From: CAMTUW01 sp947085035
GTDB lineage: Bacteria; Actinomycetota; Coriobacteriia; Anaerosomatales; PHET01
Length of the DNA stretch: 64,000 nucleotides
Assembly (NCBI GenBank): GCA_947085035.1
Contig: CAMTUW010000015.1
Location: forward strand, 1 to 64,000
Reading direction: 5' to 3'
Part shown: in pieces, positions 44,222 through 53,604 of the stretch
How the letters are laid out: every line of letters starts with the position of its first letter
Position numbering within the stretch: position 1 is the stretch's first letter
Position numbers and translations under genes: made by a program
The notes under the pieces: model-generated
Databases searched by the model: none
The model's input: only the letters and a program-made list of their open reading frames with translations
What the model was told of the DNA's origin: nothing

Positions 44222-44843
44222 CCGACGGTCGACGTCCGTAGCCGCACACGACCACCAGCCACGCGCCACCGAGCAGCCACGACGCGAGCACGTCGCTCGG
44301 CCAGTGCACCCCCAGATAGACCCGCGAGAACCCCACGGCGACGACCCAGGTCAAGACGATCGCGATGGCGATACCCCGTGCGAGAACCGGTGTCGCTGAC
44401 GAGAGCGCACCCATCACAAGCGCCGCCCCAAGACACAGACTCGCCATCGAGTGCCCGGAGGGCAGGCTGGCCGTGTCGGGCAACGCGATCAACATGCCAT
44501 CGATAGACGGGCGGGCGCGGCCCACGATCGCCTTGAACACCGTCGAGAGCACCATTCCTCCGGCCACGGTGATGAGGACCTTCGCCGCATCGAGCCGACG
44601 GCCGATCCAGAAGAGCACGCCCGCGAGCAGCGCGGTCACAAGCGTGATCGCGATGGTGCCCGCACTGTCGGTCACGACCCGCATCACGACCGTGAAGTCG
44701 GCCGAGCGCAACCCGAGGGTCACACCACGCACACCAGCGTCGAGTGATGCGACGGAACCGGAGTCGTGCGTCACGACCAGCGCGACGAAGCCCGCGAACA
44801 GCGCGCCCGCTGCAACCCAGACGGGCCCTCGACGCCGACTCAC
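44214..44843 (-). CDS. PAP2-family membrane phosphatase
   Basis: 209 residues from GTG 44843, which overlaps the pyrophosphatase stop (GTGA). Five or six helices. The three PAP2 motifs are seen: KAIVGRARP, SLPSGHSMA and SRVYLGVHWPSD. Likely an undecaprenyl-pyrophosphate or lipid phosphate phosphatase at the outer face of the membrane. Confidence 0.9.
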   Translation of the reverse strand: MSRRRGPVWVAAGALFAGFVALVVTHDSGSVASLDAGVRGVTLGLRSADFTVVMRVVTDSAGTIAITLVTALLAGVLFWIGRRLDAAKVLITVAGGMVLSTVFKAIVGRARPSIDGMLIALPDTASLPSGHSMASLCLGAALVMGALSSATPVLARGIAIAIVLTWVVAVGFSRVYLGVHWPSDVLASWLLGGAWLVVVCGYGRRPSVR

Positions 44844-46468
44844 GACGCGGAGGCCTCGACCAAGCGTGCGGCGATCTGCTTCTTGCGCGAAAGCACGCCG
44901 GGCATCCACGCGCTACCGCTGGCGAGCGAAACACCCAGCGCGCGCTCAACGAGCCTCATCTTCCCAACCGCGAAGATCTCGGATCCCTCGCGAACGATGT
45001 CAGTGGCCATCAACAGCACCAGATCGTAGCCTCGCGATTCGCGCAGAGCCTCCATCGATCCGCGTATCTCGTCAGCATGGCTCATGAGCTCAGCCAGATC
45101 GACGCTCTCGTACTGGGCGATCGCGGCGGTCAGATCACCTAAGCGGTACTCCTTCAGGTCGGCGCGCACGACCCTCTCAGCGCTCAACGTCTCTCCTCGC
45201 GAGCGAGAGCGAAAGACGTCCATGCCGAACTCCATCGGATCGACTCCGACGATGGCTGACAAGCGCTCCACGATCTCGCGATCGAGCGGGGCCGTGGTTG
45301 GGGACTTGAGAAGCACCGTGTCGGTCAACGCGGCGGCGAGCAGGATTCCCGCGATCGCCACGGGCGGCTCGACGTCAAGCATCCGGAAGCGCTCGGCCAC
45401 GATGGTCGCGGTCGAGCCCACCGGCAGGTTCAGGAACAGGATCGGGCCCGCGGTCTGGATGTCGCCGACTCGATGGTGGTCGACGATCTCGACGACCTGC
45501 GCGTCTTCGATTCCCTGCGCGGACTGAGACGCCTCGTTGTGATCGACCAGCACGACCCGTCGTCTGAGTCCGCGCGCGATGTTCGTGCGGGTGAGGATCC
45601 CAATGGCGCGATTGGCTGAATCAGTGACGACCGCCTCGCGATGCACGCTGGTCAAGAGGTCTTCGGCCGCCTCGGAAAGCAGCGTCTCGGGCCCGACCGT
45701 GAGCGCATCGGTCTCCATCAGGTCGCCCACGGCCTGACTGAGCGAGACGAGCCGCGCCGCCGAGTAGGTATCGTGCGCGGTCACGATCACCGCAGCACCA
45801 CGCTCGCGCGCGATACCCAAGACCTCATCGGCCGGTCGCGAACCCGTCGTGACGATGAGACATGCCGCACCGGCATGAAGAGCCATGGGTTGGCTGCGGA
45901 CACGATCGCCCAGGATCACGACGTCGCCCGGCGTGATACGGGCCACCATCGTCTCGGGCTCGGCAGCACCGATCAGCACGTTTCCGGAAATCGATGCATC
46001 AGGTTCACCGACGAGGATCTCGCCATCAAGCACGCGGGCGAGTCGCCCGACGGATACCGGCATCTCCGAGAACCCCGCGATCTCGGTCTCCTCGATGTAG
46101 CGCTCGGCGAGCATCCTTTGGCTCACGAGCCCCACGACCTGCCCGTCAGCAGCGACGACCGGCAAAGCGCGCACGTTGCGCTTGCGCATGCGACGACCGG
46201 CGGTGAGCATCGGTTCGTCCGGAGCGATCGTGACGACCTCGTGGGTCATCACATCGCGCACCCGGGTGTGGACGTGAGCGATCTGGGCCGGGAGCTCGAC
46301 TCCGAAGCGCTCGAAGACCCAGCGCGTCTCATCCGGCACCGCGCCAAGCCGCACCGGCACGTAGACGTTGTCGGCGTCGGTGATGTTCTTCAGGTGCGCG
46401 TAGGCGACAGCCGAACAGATGCTGTCGTTGTCGGGATTCCTGTGACCGAACACGAGAACGGGGCCCAC
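44840..46468 (-). CDS. ppaC: Family II inorganic pyrophosphatase with CBS and DRTGG domains
   Basis: 542 residues from GTG 46468 (AGGAGG 6 nt upstream). DHH-type Mn-dependent pyrophosphatase: GHRNPDNDSI at the start, VDHNEASQS, IVDHHRVGD, then the DHHA2 domain. A regulatory insert (about 70-310) has a CBS pair (VMTHEVVTIAPDEPML and METDALTVGPETLL) split by a DRTGG domain. In Clostridium this form is inhibited by AMP/ADP and activated by ATP or diadenosine tetraphosphate. Confidence 0.93.
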   Translation of the reverse strand: MGPVLVFGHRNPDNDSICSAVAYAHLKNITDADNVYVPVRLGAVPDETRWVFERFGVELPAQIAHVHTRVRDVMTHEVVTIAPDEPMLTAGRRMRKRNVRALPVVAADGQVVGLVSQRMLAERYIEETEIAGFSEMPVSVGRLARVLDGEILVGEPDASISGNVLIGAAEPETMVARITPGDVVILGDRVRSQPMALHAGAACLIVTTGSRPADEVLGIARERGAAVIVTAHDTYSAARLVSLSQAVGDLMETDALTVGPETLLSEAAEDLLTSVHREAVVTDSANRAIGILTRTNIARGLRRRVVLVDHNEASQSAQGIEDAQVVEIVDHHRVGDIQTAGPILFLNLPVGSTATIVAERFRMLDVEPPVAIAGILLAAALTDTVLLKSPTTAPLDREIVERLSAIVGVDPMEFGMDVFRSRSRGETLSAERVVRADLKEYRLGDLTAAIAQYESVDLAELMSHADEIRGSMEALRESRGYDLVLLMATDIVREGSEIFAVGKMRLVERALGVSLASGSAWMPGVLSRKKQIAARLVEASAS

Positions 46469-46485
46469 GGCGGTCCTCCTGGTTG

Positions 46486-48744
46486 CTACTGCTTGATCCT
46501 CACGAGAGGAGCGTACCCGACCAGGAGTCTCTTCGTCTCGCCTGTGCGCTCGAAACGTATGGAAAGCTGGTCGCCGGTGATGTCTACGACGCGTCCTCGC
46601 CCGAAGGTCTTGTGGTCCACCGTGTCGCCTACCGAGAAGCTCTCGGGCGCCGCAGGTTGTGGTTGACCCGCCTGACGCTGCGCTAGTGGCGCGCCGCCGC
46701 CGAAGACCCGGCCCGTGGGTCGCTCTGCGGCCGCACCGTGGCCGAACGTGCCCCGGCGGTCGCCTCGCTTCTCCCACCCGGTGCCGCTGTAACCACTCGA
46801 GCCGACACCGGAGGCTTCGAGATGCTCGGCGGGTATCTCACCGATGAAGCGGCTGGCGGGGTTGTGCTGAGTCGAGCCGAATATCGAACGCGAGTGCGCG
46901 TGCGTCAGATAGAGCCTCTCGCGAGCGCGCGTGATCGCGACGTAGGCGAGCCTGCGCTCCTCCTCAAGCCCGTCGGGCTCGTGAGCCGAGTTCGCGTGAG
47001 GGAAGATCGACTCCTCAAGGCCCGTGACGAAGACAACGGGGAACTCGAGGCCTTTGGCGGTGTGGACGGTCATCAGCGTCACGTAGTCCTCGCCACCCTC
47101 GTCAAGACTATCCAGATCGGTGCGCAGCGCGAGCCACTCCATGAACGCGGGCAGGTCGGGCTCCTCGTGCGAGGCCGCGAACTCCGAGACGACCGTGAGG
47201 AACTCGCGCACGTTCTCGGCGCGACCGCGAGCCTCGTCGGTGTGCTCGAGCTCGTAGGTGGTGATGATGCCGCTCTTCTCCACGACCATCTCAACGAGGT
47301 CGCGCAGGTTACCCTCTAGAGCGCGCATCTCGTCGAGGAGCGCCGTGAACGAGGCCAGTCGCGCGCGCGTGCCGGCGTTGAGCCATTCCGCGCCGGCCGC
47401 CTCGCGCAGCGCGTCTTGAAGGCCGATGCGCCGCTCGCGGGCGTGGTGGACGACCTTCTCGACAGTGGTGTCGCCTATGCCGCGCTTCGGCGTGTTGATG
47501 ATGCGCCTGAGTGAGACCTCGTCGGCCGGGTTCACGAGCGCCTTGAGGTACGCCGTCACGTCGCGGATCTCGGCGCGGTCGAAGAAGCGCGTGCCGCCGA
47601 TGATCCGATAGGTCACCCCCGCACGCAGAAGTGCGTCTTCAAGCGAGCGCGACTGCGCGTTGGTGCGGTAGAAGACGGCCACGTCGGAGTAGCGCCGGTT
47701 CTCCGCGCGCGTGACCCGCTCGATCTCGGCGGCGACGAATCTCGCCTCATCGCGCTCGTCGCTTGCGAGATAACTCGCGATCTTCTCGCCCTCGGCGTTG
47801 CTCGTGAACAGCGTCTTGGGCTTGCGGTTGACGTTCTTTGCGACCACGGCGTTCGCCGCCATGAGGATGCGCACCGTCGAGCGGTAGTTCTCCTCGAGCT
47901 TGACGACCTTGGCCTCAGGGTAGTCGCGCTCGAACTCCAGGATGTTCGTGATGTCGGCGCCACGCCACGAGTAGATCGACTGGTCATCATCGCCCACGAC
48001 CATGAGATTTCGGCTCGCACCGGCGAGCAGGTTCGTGATCGCGTACTGCGTGTGGTTCGTGTCCTGGTACTCGTCGACGCTGATGTAGCGGAAGCGCTGC
48101 TGGTAGGCGGCCAGCACGTCCGGATGCTCGGCGAGCAGCACATGAGCATTGACGAGAAGGTCGTCGAAGTCCATCGCGTTGCAGGACTTCAGCCGCTGCT
48201 GGTAACGCGCGTAGACCTTCGCGGTCACCTTCTCGAGCGGCATCTTGGCCCGCGCCTCGTAGGCCAGCGGCCCCACGAGGTCGTTCTTCGCGCTTGAGAT
48301 GCGGTTGCGGATGCCGTTGACGGGATACGTCTTGTCGCTGATCTCGAGCTCGGTCATGACCGAGCGGACCAGCCGCTTGCTGTCGTCATCGTCATAGATC
48401 GTGAAGTTCGCGGTGAAGCCGATGCGCTCGGCGTCGGCGCGCAACAAGCGCACGCACATCGCGTGGAACGTGAGCACCCACATCGAGCGCGGACTGAAGC
48501 GCACGCCCATCTCGCCAAGGAGCCTACCCAGTCGCGCGCGCATCTCGGCCGCGGCCTTGTTCGTGAAGGTGATGGCGAGGATCTCGTGAGGGCTCACGCC
48601 CTTATCCCCGAGAAGGTGTGCGATGCGGAAGGTGAGCACCCGGGTCTTGCCGGATCCGGCTCCTGCGAGCACCAGAAGCGGGCCGTCGGTCGTCTCGACG
48701 GCTTCGCGCTGGGCGGGGTTCAGTGAGGTGAGGTCCAGTTTCAT
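46486..48744 (-). CDS. pcrA: UvrD/PcrA-type DNA helicase
   Basis: 752 residues from ATG 48744. Superfamily 1A: AGAGSGKTRVLTFR (motif I), SVDEYQDTN (motif II), GDDDQSIYSWRGAD (III), MTVHTAKGLEFPVVFV (V) and AITRARERLYL (VI). C-terminal tail VGDTVDHKTFGRGRVVDI is the PcrA RNA-polymerase-binding domain. A TACACT -10 box (48752-48757, minus) gives a very short leader. Works in repair and replication restart. Confidence 0.95.
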   Translation of the reverse strand: MKLDLTSLNPAQREAVETTDGPLLVLAGAGSGKTRVLTFRIAHLLGDKGVSPHEILAITFTNKAAAEMRARLGRLLGEMGVRFSPRSMWVLTFHAMCVRLLRADAERIGFTANFTIYDDDDSKRLVRSVMTELEISDKTYPVNGIRNRISSAKNDLVGPLAYEARAKMPLEKVTAKVYARYQQRLKSCNAMDFDDLLVNAHVLLAEHPDVLAAYQQRFRYISVDEYQDTNHTQYAITNLLAGASRNLMVVGDDDQSIYSWRGADITNILEFERDYPEAKVVKLEENYRSTVRILMAANAVVAKNVNRKPKTLFTSNAEGEKIASYLASDERDEARFVAAEIERVTRAENRRYSDVAVFYRTNAQSRSLEDALLRAGVTYRIIGGTRFFDRAEIRDVTAYLKALVNPADEVSLRRIINTPKRGIGDTTVEKVVHHARERRIGLQDALREAAGAEWLNAGTRARLASFTALLDEMRALEGNLRDLVEMVVEKSGIITTYELEHTDEARGRAENVREFLTVVSEFAASHEEPDLPAFMEWLALRTDLDSLDEGGEDYVTLMTVHTAKGLEFPVVFVTGLEESIFPHANSAHEPDGLEEERRLAYVAITRARERLYLTHAHSRSIFGSTQHNPASRFIGEIPAEHLEASGVGSSGYSGTGWEKRGDRRGTFGHGAAAERPTGRVFGGGAPLAQRQAGQPQPAAPESFSVGDTVDHKTFGRGRVVDITGDQLSIRFERTGETKRLLVGYAPLVRIKQ

Positions 48745-48767
48745 GGCGGCGTAGTGTAGCACGCGAA

Positions 48768-48789
48768 AGGGTCGGCTTTCGCCGACCCT
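48768..48789 (-). terminator. Hairpin terminator between aroF and pcrA
   Basis: AGGGTCGGC (48768-48776) pairs with GCCGACCCT (48781-48789), 9 bp with a 4-nt loop. On the minus strand it is followed by TTTCG, so it should end the aroQ-aroF transcript just before the pcrA promoter. Confidence 0.75.
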
Positions 48790-48820
48790 CTCAACAGTTC
48801 GATGTGTGTGAACCGGCGGC

Positions 48821-49618
48821 CTACGCGATCACTTTGTCCACCGATGCCGCGACGCGCGCCAGCTCGCCCACGAGCGAGCGCAGCTGGTCGAGATCGAGCG
48901 ACTGGGGTCCGTCGCACAGGGCCTCGCGCGGGTTCGGGTGCACCTCGACCATGATGCCGTCGGCGCCGACGGCCACCGCCGCACGACTCATCGCAGGAAC
49001 CAGGTCCGCGCGTCCCGCAGGATGCGACACGTCCACGATGATCGGCAGCAACGAGAGGTTGTGTACGACCGGCACGGCCGTGATGTCGAGCGTGAAGCGA
49101 TACGCGCTCTCGAACGTGCGGATGCCTCGCTCGCAAAGGATCACGTTCTCGTTGCCGTTCATGGTGATGTAGTTGCTCGCCTGCAGCCACTCCTCGATCG
49201 TGGCCGCCATGCCGCGCTTGAACACCACCGGCTTGCCGCTGTCAGCGCTGACCTCGCCCACTTTGCGCAACAGGCTGAAGTTGGCCATGTTGCGAGTGCC
49301 TATCTGGAGGATGTCCGCGTACTCGTGGATCTTCTCGGCGTGCGCGGAGTCCGTGACCTCTGTGACCACGAGCAGACCGTACTCGTCGGCCGCCTCACGC
49401 ATCATGATGAGGCCCTCTTCTTCGAGACCCTGGAACGAGAACGGCGAGGTGCGCGGCTTGTACGCGCCTCCGCGCATGACCCGAATGCCCAGCTCTGACA
49501 GCGTGGCCGCGACCGCGCGCATCTGCTCAAGGCTCTCGACCGAGCACGGTCCCGCGATGATCGTGCACGCGTCGCCGCGTGTCACAGCGCCGATGGCGTC
49601 GGCGTTGTGCGCGCCCAT
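48821..49618 (-). CDS. aroF: 3-deoxy-7-phosphoheptulonate synthase (DAHP synthase)
   Basis: 265 residues. AroF type I-beta (KDO8P-like) enzyme: IIAGPCSVESLEQM, RGGAYKPRTSPFSFQG, ILQIGTRNM, KPVVFKRGMAATIEEW, and LSLLPIIVDVSHPAGR. First step of the shikimate pathway. Its start shares one base with the chorismate mutase stop, so the two are coupled and may form a complex. Confidence 0.94.
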   Translation of the reverse strand: MGAHNADAIGAVTRGDACTIIAGPCSVESLEQMRAVAATLSELGIRVMRGGAYKPRTSPFSFQGLEEEGLIMMREAADEYGLLVVTEVTDSAHAEKIHEYADILQIGTRNMANFSLLRKVGEVSADSGKPVVFKRGMAATIEEWLQASNYITMNGNENVILCERGIRTFESAYRFTLDITAVPVVHNLSLLPIIVDVSHPAGRADLVPAMSRAAVAVGADGIMVEVHPNPREALCDGPQSLDLDQLRSLVGELARVAASVDKVIA

Positions 49619-49899
49619 CAGCCCCTCATCTCCTTGGCCACCTGCAGGATAGCCTCATATATCTCGCGCAGATCGTCGCCGTACAGAGGTCCGTCGTTGC
49701 AGGCGGCGACGTTGGTGAAGATCTCCTCCTCGCGCTTGGGGTCATAGAGTCCCCAGTGCGCCGCGGGCTTGAGCGCGCGGATATCGAGTGAGCACTGCGC
49801 GCGCTCGTTCAAGAGCTTGACGAGCTGACAGTCGATCGCGTCGATCCTGGAACGAATCTGGGCGATCTTCGCTTGGGCGTCGGAATTGGAGTCCGTCAT
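49618..49899 (-). CDS. Chorismate mutase (AroQ fold)
   Basis: 93 residues of the all-helical AroQ type: IAQIRSRIDAIDCQLVKLLN then ERAQCSLDIRALK, and YDPKREEEIFTNV. In the family the first Arg, the Arg in ERA, Lys in IRALK and Arg in KREE line the active site. Makes prephenate. A single-domain form next to DAHP synthase; it could give feedback control by prephenate. Confidence 0.85.
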   Translation of the reverse strand: MTDSNSDAQAKIAQIRSRIDAIDCQLVKLLNERAQCSLDIRALKPAAHWGLYDPKREEEIFTNVAACNDGPLYGDDLREIYEAILQVAKEMRG

Positions 49900-49929
49900 G
49901 GCGCACCCCCTTCATCACGTCGTATGCGG

Positions 49930-49949
49930 AAAACCCGCATGGCGGTTTT
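49930..49949 (-). terminator. Terminator after msrA
   Basis: Minus strand AAAACCGCC ATG CGGGTTTT folds with one bulge and ends in TTTT. It lies 50 nt past the msrA stop and upstream of the chorismate mutase start. The 100-bp gap holds nothing else. Confidence 0.55.
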
Positions 49950-50000
49950 GCGATTATCGCACGCGATGCGCCGAAGTGGTGCGACGAGCATCGCAGGCGG

Positions 50001-50519
50001 TCACTTGTCCCCCGCGTCCGGCTCCGCGGCAGCGGCGTCCCGAAAGAGCTGCGGGCCGATGTGACAGTACCCATCGGGGTTCTTGTCGAGGTAGTCCTGG
50101 TGGTACTCCTCGGCAGGCGTGTAGCTCGTCAGTGGTTTCGCCTCGATGGCGATCCGTTTGTCGTAGCGCGTCTGCAGGTGCGCGAGCGAGCGCTCGATCA
50201 CCTCGCGGTCGGCCGGGTCGGAGTAATAGATGCCGCTTCTGTATTGCGTGCCCACATCGTTGCCCTGACGGTTGAGCGAAGTGGGGTCGATGGCCTTGTA
50301 GAAGAGATCCAGCAGGAACGGCAGCGGCGCCACCGCCGGGTCGTAGTCGATCCGCACCGTCTCGGTGTAGCCGGAGCGGCCCGAACTCACATCCCTGTAC
50401 GTGGGCGAGTCGGTGTCACCGTTAGCGTAGCCCGCCTCGGCGTTGAGCACGCCGCGAACCGAAGCCATGTACTTCTCGACTCCCCAGAAACACCCGCCTG
50501 CGAGATGGATCGTCGCCAC
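50001..50519 (-). CDS. msrA: Peptide methionine-S-sulfoxide reductase
   Basis: 172 residues. Catalytic GGCFWGVE and a likely resolving Cys in GYCHIGPQLF, plus YHQDYLDKNP. Repairs oxidised methionine using thioredoxin. Starts 7 nt after the guaA stop, so likely in the same transcript. Fits with other oxidative-stress hints (ferritin-like GGDEF). Confidence 0.95.
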   Translation of the reverse strand: MATIHLAGGCFWGVEKYMASVRGVLNAEAGYANGDTDSPTYRDVSSGRSGYTETVRIDYDPAVAPLPFLLDLFYKAIDPTSLNRQGNDVGTQYRSGIYYSDPADREVIERSLAHLQTRYDKRIAIEAKPLTSYTPAEEYHQDYLDKNPDGYCHIGPQLFRDAAAAEPDAGDK

Positions 50520-50526
50520 GCCCCTG

Positions 50527-52077
50527 CTACTCCCACTCGATCGTGCCGGGAGGCTTGCTCGTGATGTCGTAGGCGACGCGGTTGATGCCGTCGACCTCGT
50601 TGATGATGCGGTTGCTCATCTTGGCGAGCAGGTCGTGCGGCAACCGAGCCCAGTCAGCGGTCATGGCGTCAGCCGAGGCCACCGCGCGGATGATGATGGG
50701 GTTCTCGTAGGTGCGCTCGTCGCCCATGACTCCCACGGACTTGATGTCGGGGAGAACGGCGAAGTACTGCCACACCTCTCGTCCGGTGTCCCAGCCGCTG
50801 ATCTCCTCGCGCACGATCGCGTCGGCCCGGCGAAGCTTCTCCAGCTTCTCGTGAGTGATGTCGCCGATGATCCGCACGGCAAGACCCGGGCCCGGGAACG
50901 GCTGACGGTGCACGATCTCGTCAGGCAGACCCAGCTCAGAGCCAACCGCGCGGACCTCGTCTTTGAACAGCGCCCTGAGCGGCTCGATCAGATCGAAGTG
51001 CACGCCTTCCGGAAACGGGATCAGGTTGTGGTGGCTCTTGATCTTCGCGGCGTGCTTGTTGCCGGACTCGATGACATCCGGGTAGAGCGTGCCCTGCGCG
51101 AGCCACTTCACACCGTCGAGTCGGGTGGCCTCCTCGAAGAAGATCTGCCAGAACTCCTCGCCTATGATGCGGCGCTTGAGCTCCGGGTCATCGACGCCTG
51201 CCAGCAGCGTGAGGTAGCGCTCCTCGGCCTCGACGTGCACGAGGTTCACGTGGAAGGTGTCGCGAAACGTGTGGACGACCTGCTCGGCCTCGTTCAGGCG
51301 CATCATGCCGTGGTCGACGAAGACGCAGGTGAGCTGGTCACCTATGGCGCGATGCAGCAGCGCCGCCACCACGCTCGAGTCCACGCCGCCCGACAGGCCG
51401 CAGATCACGTGGTCTGACCCGACTCGCTCTCGAATCGTGTCAACGGCGTCTTCGATGATGTTGAGCATCGTCCATGTGGCCGGGATGTCGGCGATGTCGT
51501 GCAAGAAGTTGGTGATGATGCGCTGACCGTGCTCAGTGTGGGCGACCTCCGGGTGGAACTGCGTCGCGTAGAGCCTGCGCGAGGGGTCCTCCATCGCCGC
51601 GACGGCGGTGGTCCCGGTGCGCGCGATGACCCGGAATCCCGCAGGCACGACGCCCACCGAATCGCGGTGGCTCATCCAGCACTGCGAGCGCTCGGTGACA
51701 CCGGCCAGAAGCCGACTGTCGGCATCCGTGACCGTGAGCTCGGCGAAGCCGTACTCGCCGATATCGGTCCGGGGCACGTCACCGCCCAGCCGCAGCGCCA
51801 TCTCCTGGATGCCGTAGCAAAAGCCCAGCACCGGGATGCCCAGCTCGAGAATCGCCGGATCGACATGAGGCGCGCCCTCGGCATACACGCTCGCCGGGCC
51901 TCCCGAGAGGATCAGCGCTGCGGGCTTGCGGGCGAGAACCTCGGCCGCCGTGATGTCGAAGGGGACGATCTCGCTGTAGACGCGGGCCTCGCGGACGCGG
52001 CGGGCGATCAGCTGCGCGTACTGCGCGCCGAAATCCAGTACGAGAACCACCGGCTGCCCGTCATGGTGACCCGACAC
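50527..52077 (-). CDS. guaA: GMP synthase (glutamine-hydrolysing)
   Basis: 516 residues, XMP to GMP. Class I amidotransferase domain (about 10-195; [17 protein letters not shown], Cys in [23 protein letters not shown]), ATP pyrophosphatase P-loop [11 protein letters not shown], and C-terminal dimer domain ending [21 protein letters not shown] start directly after the guaB3 stop. Confidence 0.97.
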   Translation of the reverse strand: MSGHHDGQPVVLVLDFGAQYAQLIARRVREARVYSEIVPFDITAAEVLARKPAALILSGGPASVYAEGAPHVDPAILELGIPVLGFCYGIQEMALRLGGDVPRTDIGEYGFAELTVTDADSRLLAGVTERSQCWMSHRDSVGVVPAGFRVIARTGTTAVAAMEDPSRRLYATQFHPEVAHTEHGQRIITNFLHDIADIPATWTMLNIIEDAVDTIRERVGSDHVICGLSGGVDSSVVAALLHRAIGDQLTCVFVDHGMMRLNEAEQVVHTFRDTFHVNLVHVEAEERYLTLLAGVDDPELKRRIIGEEFWQIFFEEATRLDGVKWLAQGTLYPDVIESGNKHAAKIKSHHNLIPFPEGVHFDLIEPLRALFKDEVRAVGSELGLPDEIVHRQPFPGPGLAVRIIGDITHEKLEKLRRADAIVREEISGWDTGREVWQYFAVLPDIKSVGVMGDERTYENPIIIRAVASADAMTADWARLPHDLLAKMSNRIINEVDGINRVAYDITSKPPGTIEWE

Positions 52078-53253
52078 CTAGCGGCCCATCCCGACACCCT
52101 GGGTGTTCTGCAGGAGCTTGCCCTCGGTCTGGAGCGACGGCGCGACGAGCACCTCGGCCTTCTGGAAGCTCTTCAGGTTCTCGTACCCGCACGTCGACAT
52201 GGACGTGCGCAGGCCGCCGAGAAGATTCAGCGTGCCGTCATTCTGGTGCGCGGGCCCGAGAAGGATCTGTTCGAGCGAACCGATCCTGCCGGCGCGCACT
52301 CTGGTGCCGCGCGGCAGATCCGGGTGGAAGGTCGCCATGCCCCAGTGATAGCCGCGACCGGGCGCCTCGGAAGCCGCCGCGAGCGGTGAGCCGATCATCA
52401 CGGCGTCGGCACCAACTGCGATGGCCTTGGCCAGGTCGCCGCCGGTGCGCATGCCTCCGTCGGCGATGACGTGGGCGTAGCGGCCGGTCTCTTCAAGGCA
52501 GCGGGTACGCGCAGCCGCCGCATCCGCGATCGCGGTCGCCTGAGGAACACCGATGCCCAGCACCCGACGCGACGTGCACGCGTGGCCGGGGCCGACGCCC
52601 ACCAAAGCGCCCACGGCACCGGCGCGCATGAGGTGCAGTGCGCCCTGGTAGCTGCAGCAACCACCGATGATGCAGGGAATCTCGATCCCCGCGACGAAGG
52701 CGTTGAGGTCGAGCGGCTTGTCGAAGCTCGAGACATGCTCGGCGCTCACGACGGTGCCCTGGATCACGAGAATGTCGAGTCCACCGTCCATCGCCGGACC
52801 GATGAAGCGCTCGACGTTTTGCGGAGTGAGCGAAGCGGCGGCGAGAACCCCGCCCGCCTTGATCTCTTTGATGCGCTGGGTGATCAACTCAGGTTTCACG
52901 TCTTCGGCAGCATAGATCGTCTGCATCTTGACGGTGGCCTCTTCCTTGTCGAACGAGGCGATCTCGTCGAGCTGCGGCGAGGGGTCCGCATAGCGGGTCT
53001 GGATTCCCTCGAGGTTCAGAACCGCGAGGCCACCCAACTTGCCCAGCGCGATGGCGAACCCGGGATCCACAACGCCGTCCATGGCGGATGCGAGCACCGG
53101 CAACGGGAAATGGTAGTCGCGGCCCCTGAACGCGAACGTCCAGCTGATGTCGATGTCGCGCGGATCACGCGTACGACGTGAGGGCACGATCGCGATATCG
53201 TCGAATCCGTAGGCGCGGCGAGCGGTCTTTCCCCGTCCGATCTCGATCTCCAT
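52078..53253 (-). CDS. guaB3: GuaB3-type IMP dehydrogenase
   Basis: 391 residues, shorter than GuaB (about 490) because the CBS pair is absent. Seen: [30 protein letters not shown], catalytic loop [18 protein letters not shown] with Cys and Thr, [13 protein letters not shown], and the [20 protein letters not shown] tail of the IMPDH-related-2 group. It is the only IMPDH in the window and is tied to guaA, so it is likely the working enzyme of guanine nucleotide synthesis. Confidence 0.88.
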   Translation of the reverse strand: MEIEIGRGKTARRAYGFDDIAIVPSRRTRDPRDIDISWTFAFRGRDYHFPLPVLASAMDGVVDPGFAIALGKLGGLAVLNLEGIQTRYADPSPQLDEIASFDKEEATVKMQTIYAAEDVKPELITQRIKEIKAGGVLAAASLTPQNVERFIGPAMDGGLDILVIQGTVVSAEHVSSFDKPLDLNAFVAGIEIPCIIGGCCSYQGALHLMRAGAVGALVGVGPGHACTSRRVLGIGVPQATAIADAAAARTRCLEETGRYAHVIADGGMRTGGDLAKAIAVGADAVMIGSPLAAASEAPGRGYHWGMATFHPDLPRGTRVRAGRIGSLEQILLGPAHQNDGTLNLLGGLRTSMSTCGYENLKSFQKAEVLVAPSLQTEGKLLQNTQGVGMGR

Positions 53254-53604
53254 ACTGGTGTTGCCTCCCTGGTCGCGTTCTCGACAGCCGCTTCGCGGCG
53301 CAAGTCACATTTCATCTCCGAGACGTGCACCAGAGCCCTGATACGACGAGACCAGGCGCACTCCGCCGAGATTCCTGCGGCGATGCCTGGTCCGATGAGG
53401 TGCAACGAGCCTCGCCCCGAGTCGCGGGCGTTCGAGGCGCGCCCCGGTGCAGACATTCTAGAGGACTGCCGCGCATTTCGGAACCCATAGCCGGGAGATG
53501 AGGAGAAGGTCGCGCTCCTCGCCCGCCATCCCGCTCCCACGCGCTATACTGTGCCCACGTGTTCGCCCGCGACACCGCAGCGATGGCCAGCGAGGTCCCC
53601 TCCC
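53254..53604. other. Intergenic region between guaB3 and the amidase; promoter only
   Basis: 350 bp without a supportable gene. It must hold the guaB3 promoter (minus) and the amidase promoter (plus). For the latter a consensus-like -10 TATACT lies at 53545-53550, 55 nt before the ATG; no good -35 is visible. No tRNA, purine riboswitch-like fold or repeat was recognised. Confidence 0.4.
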
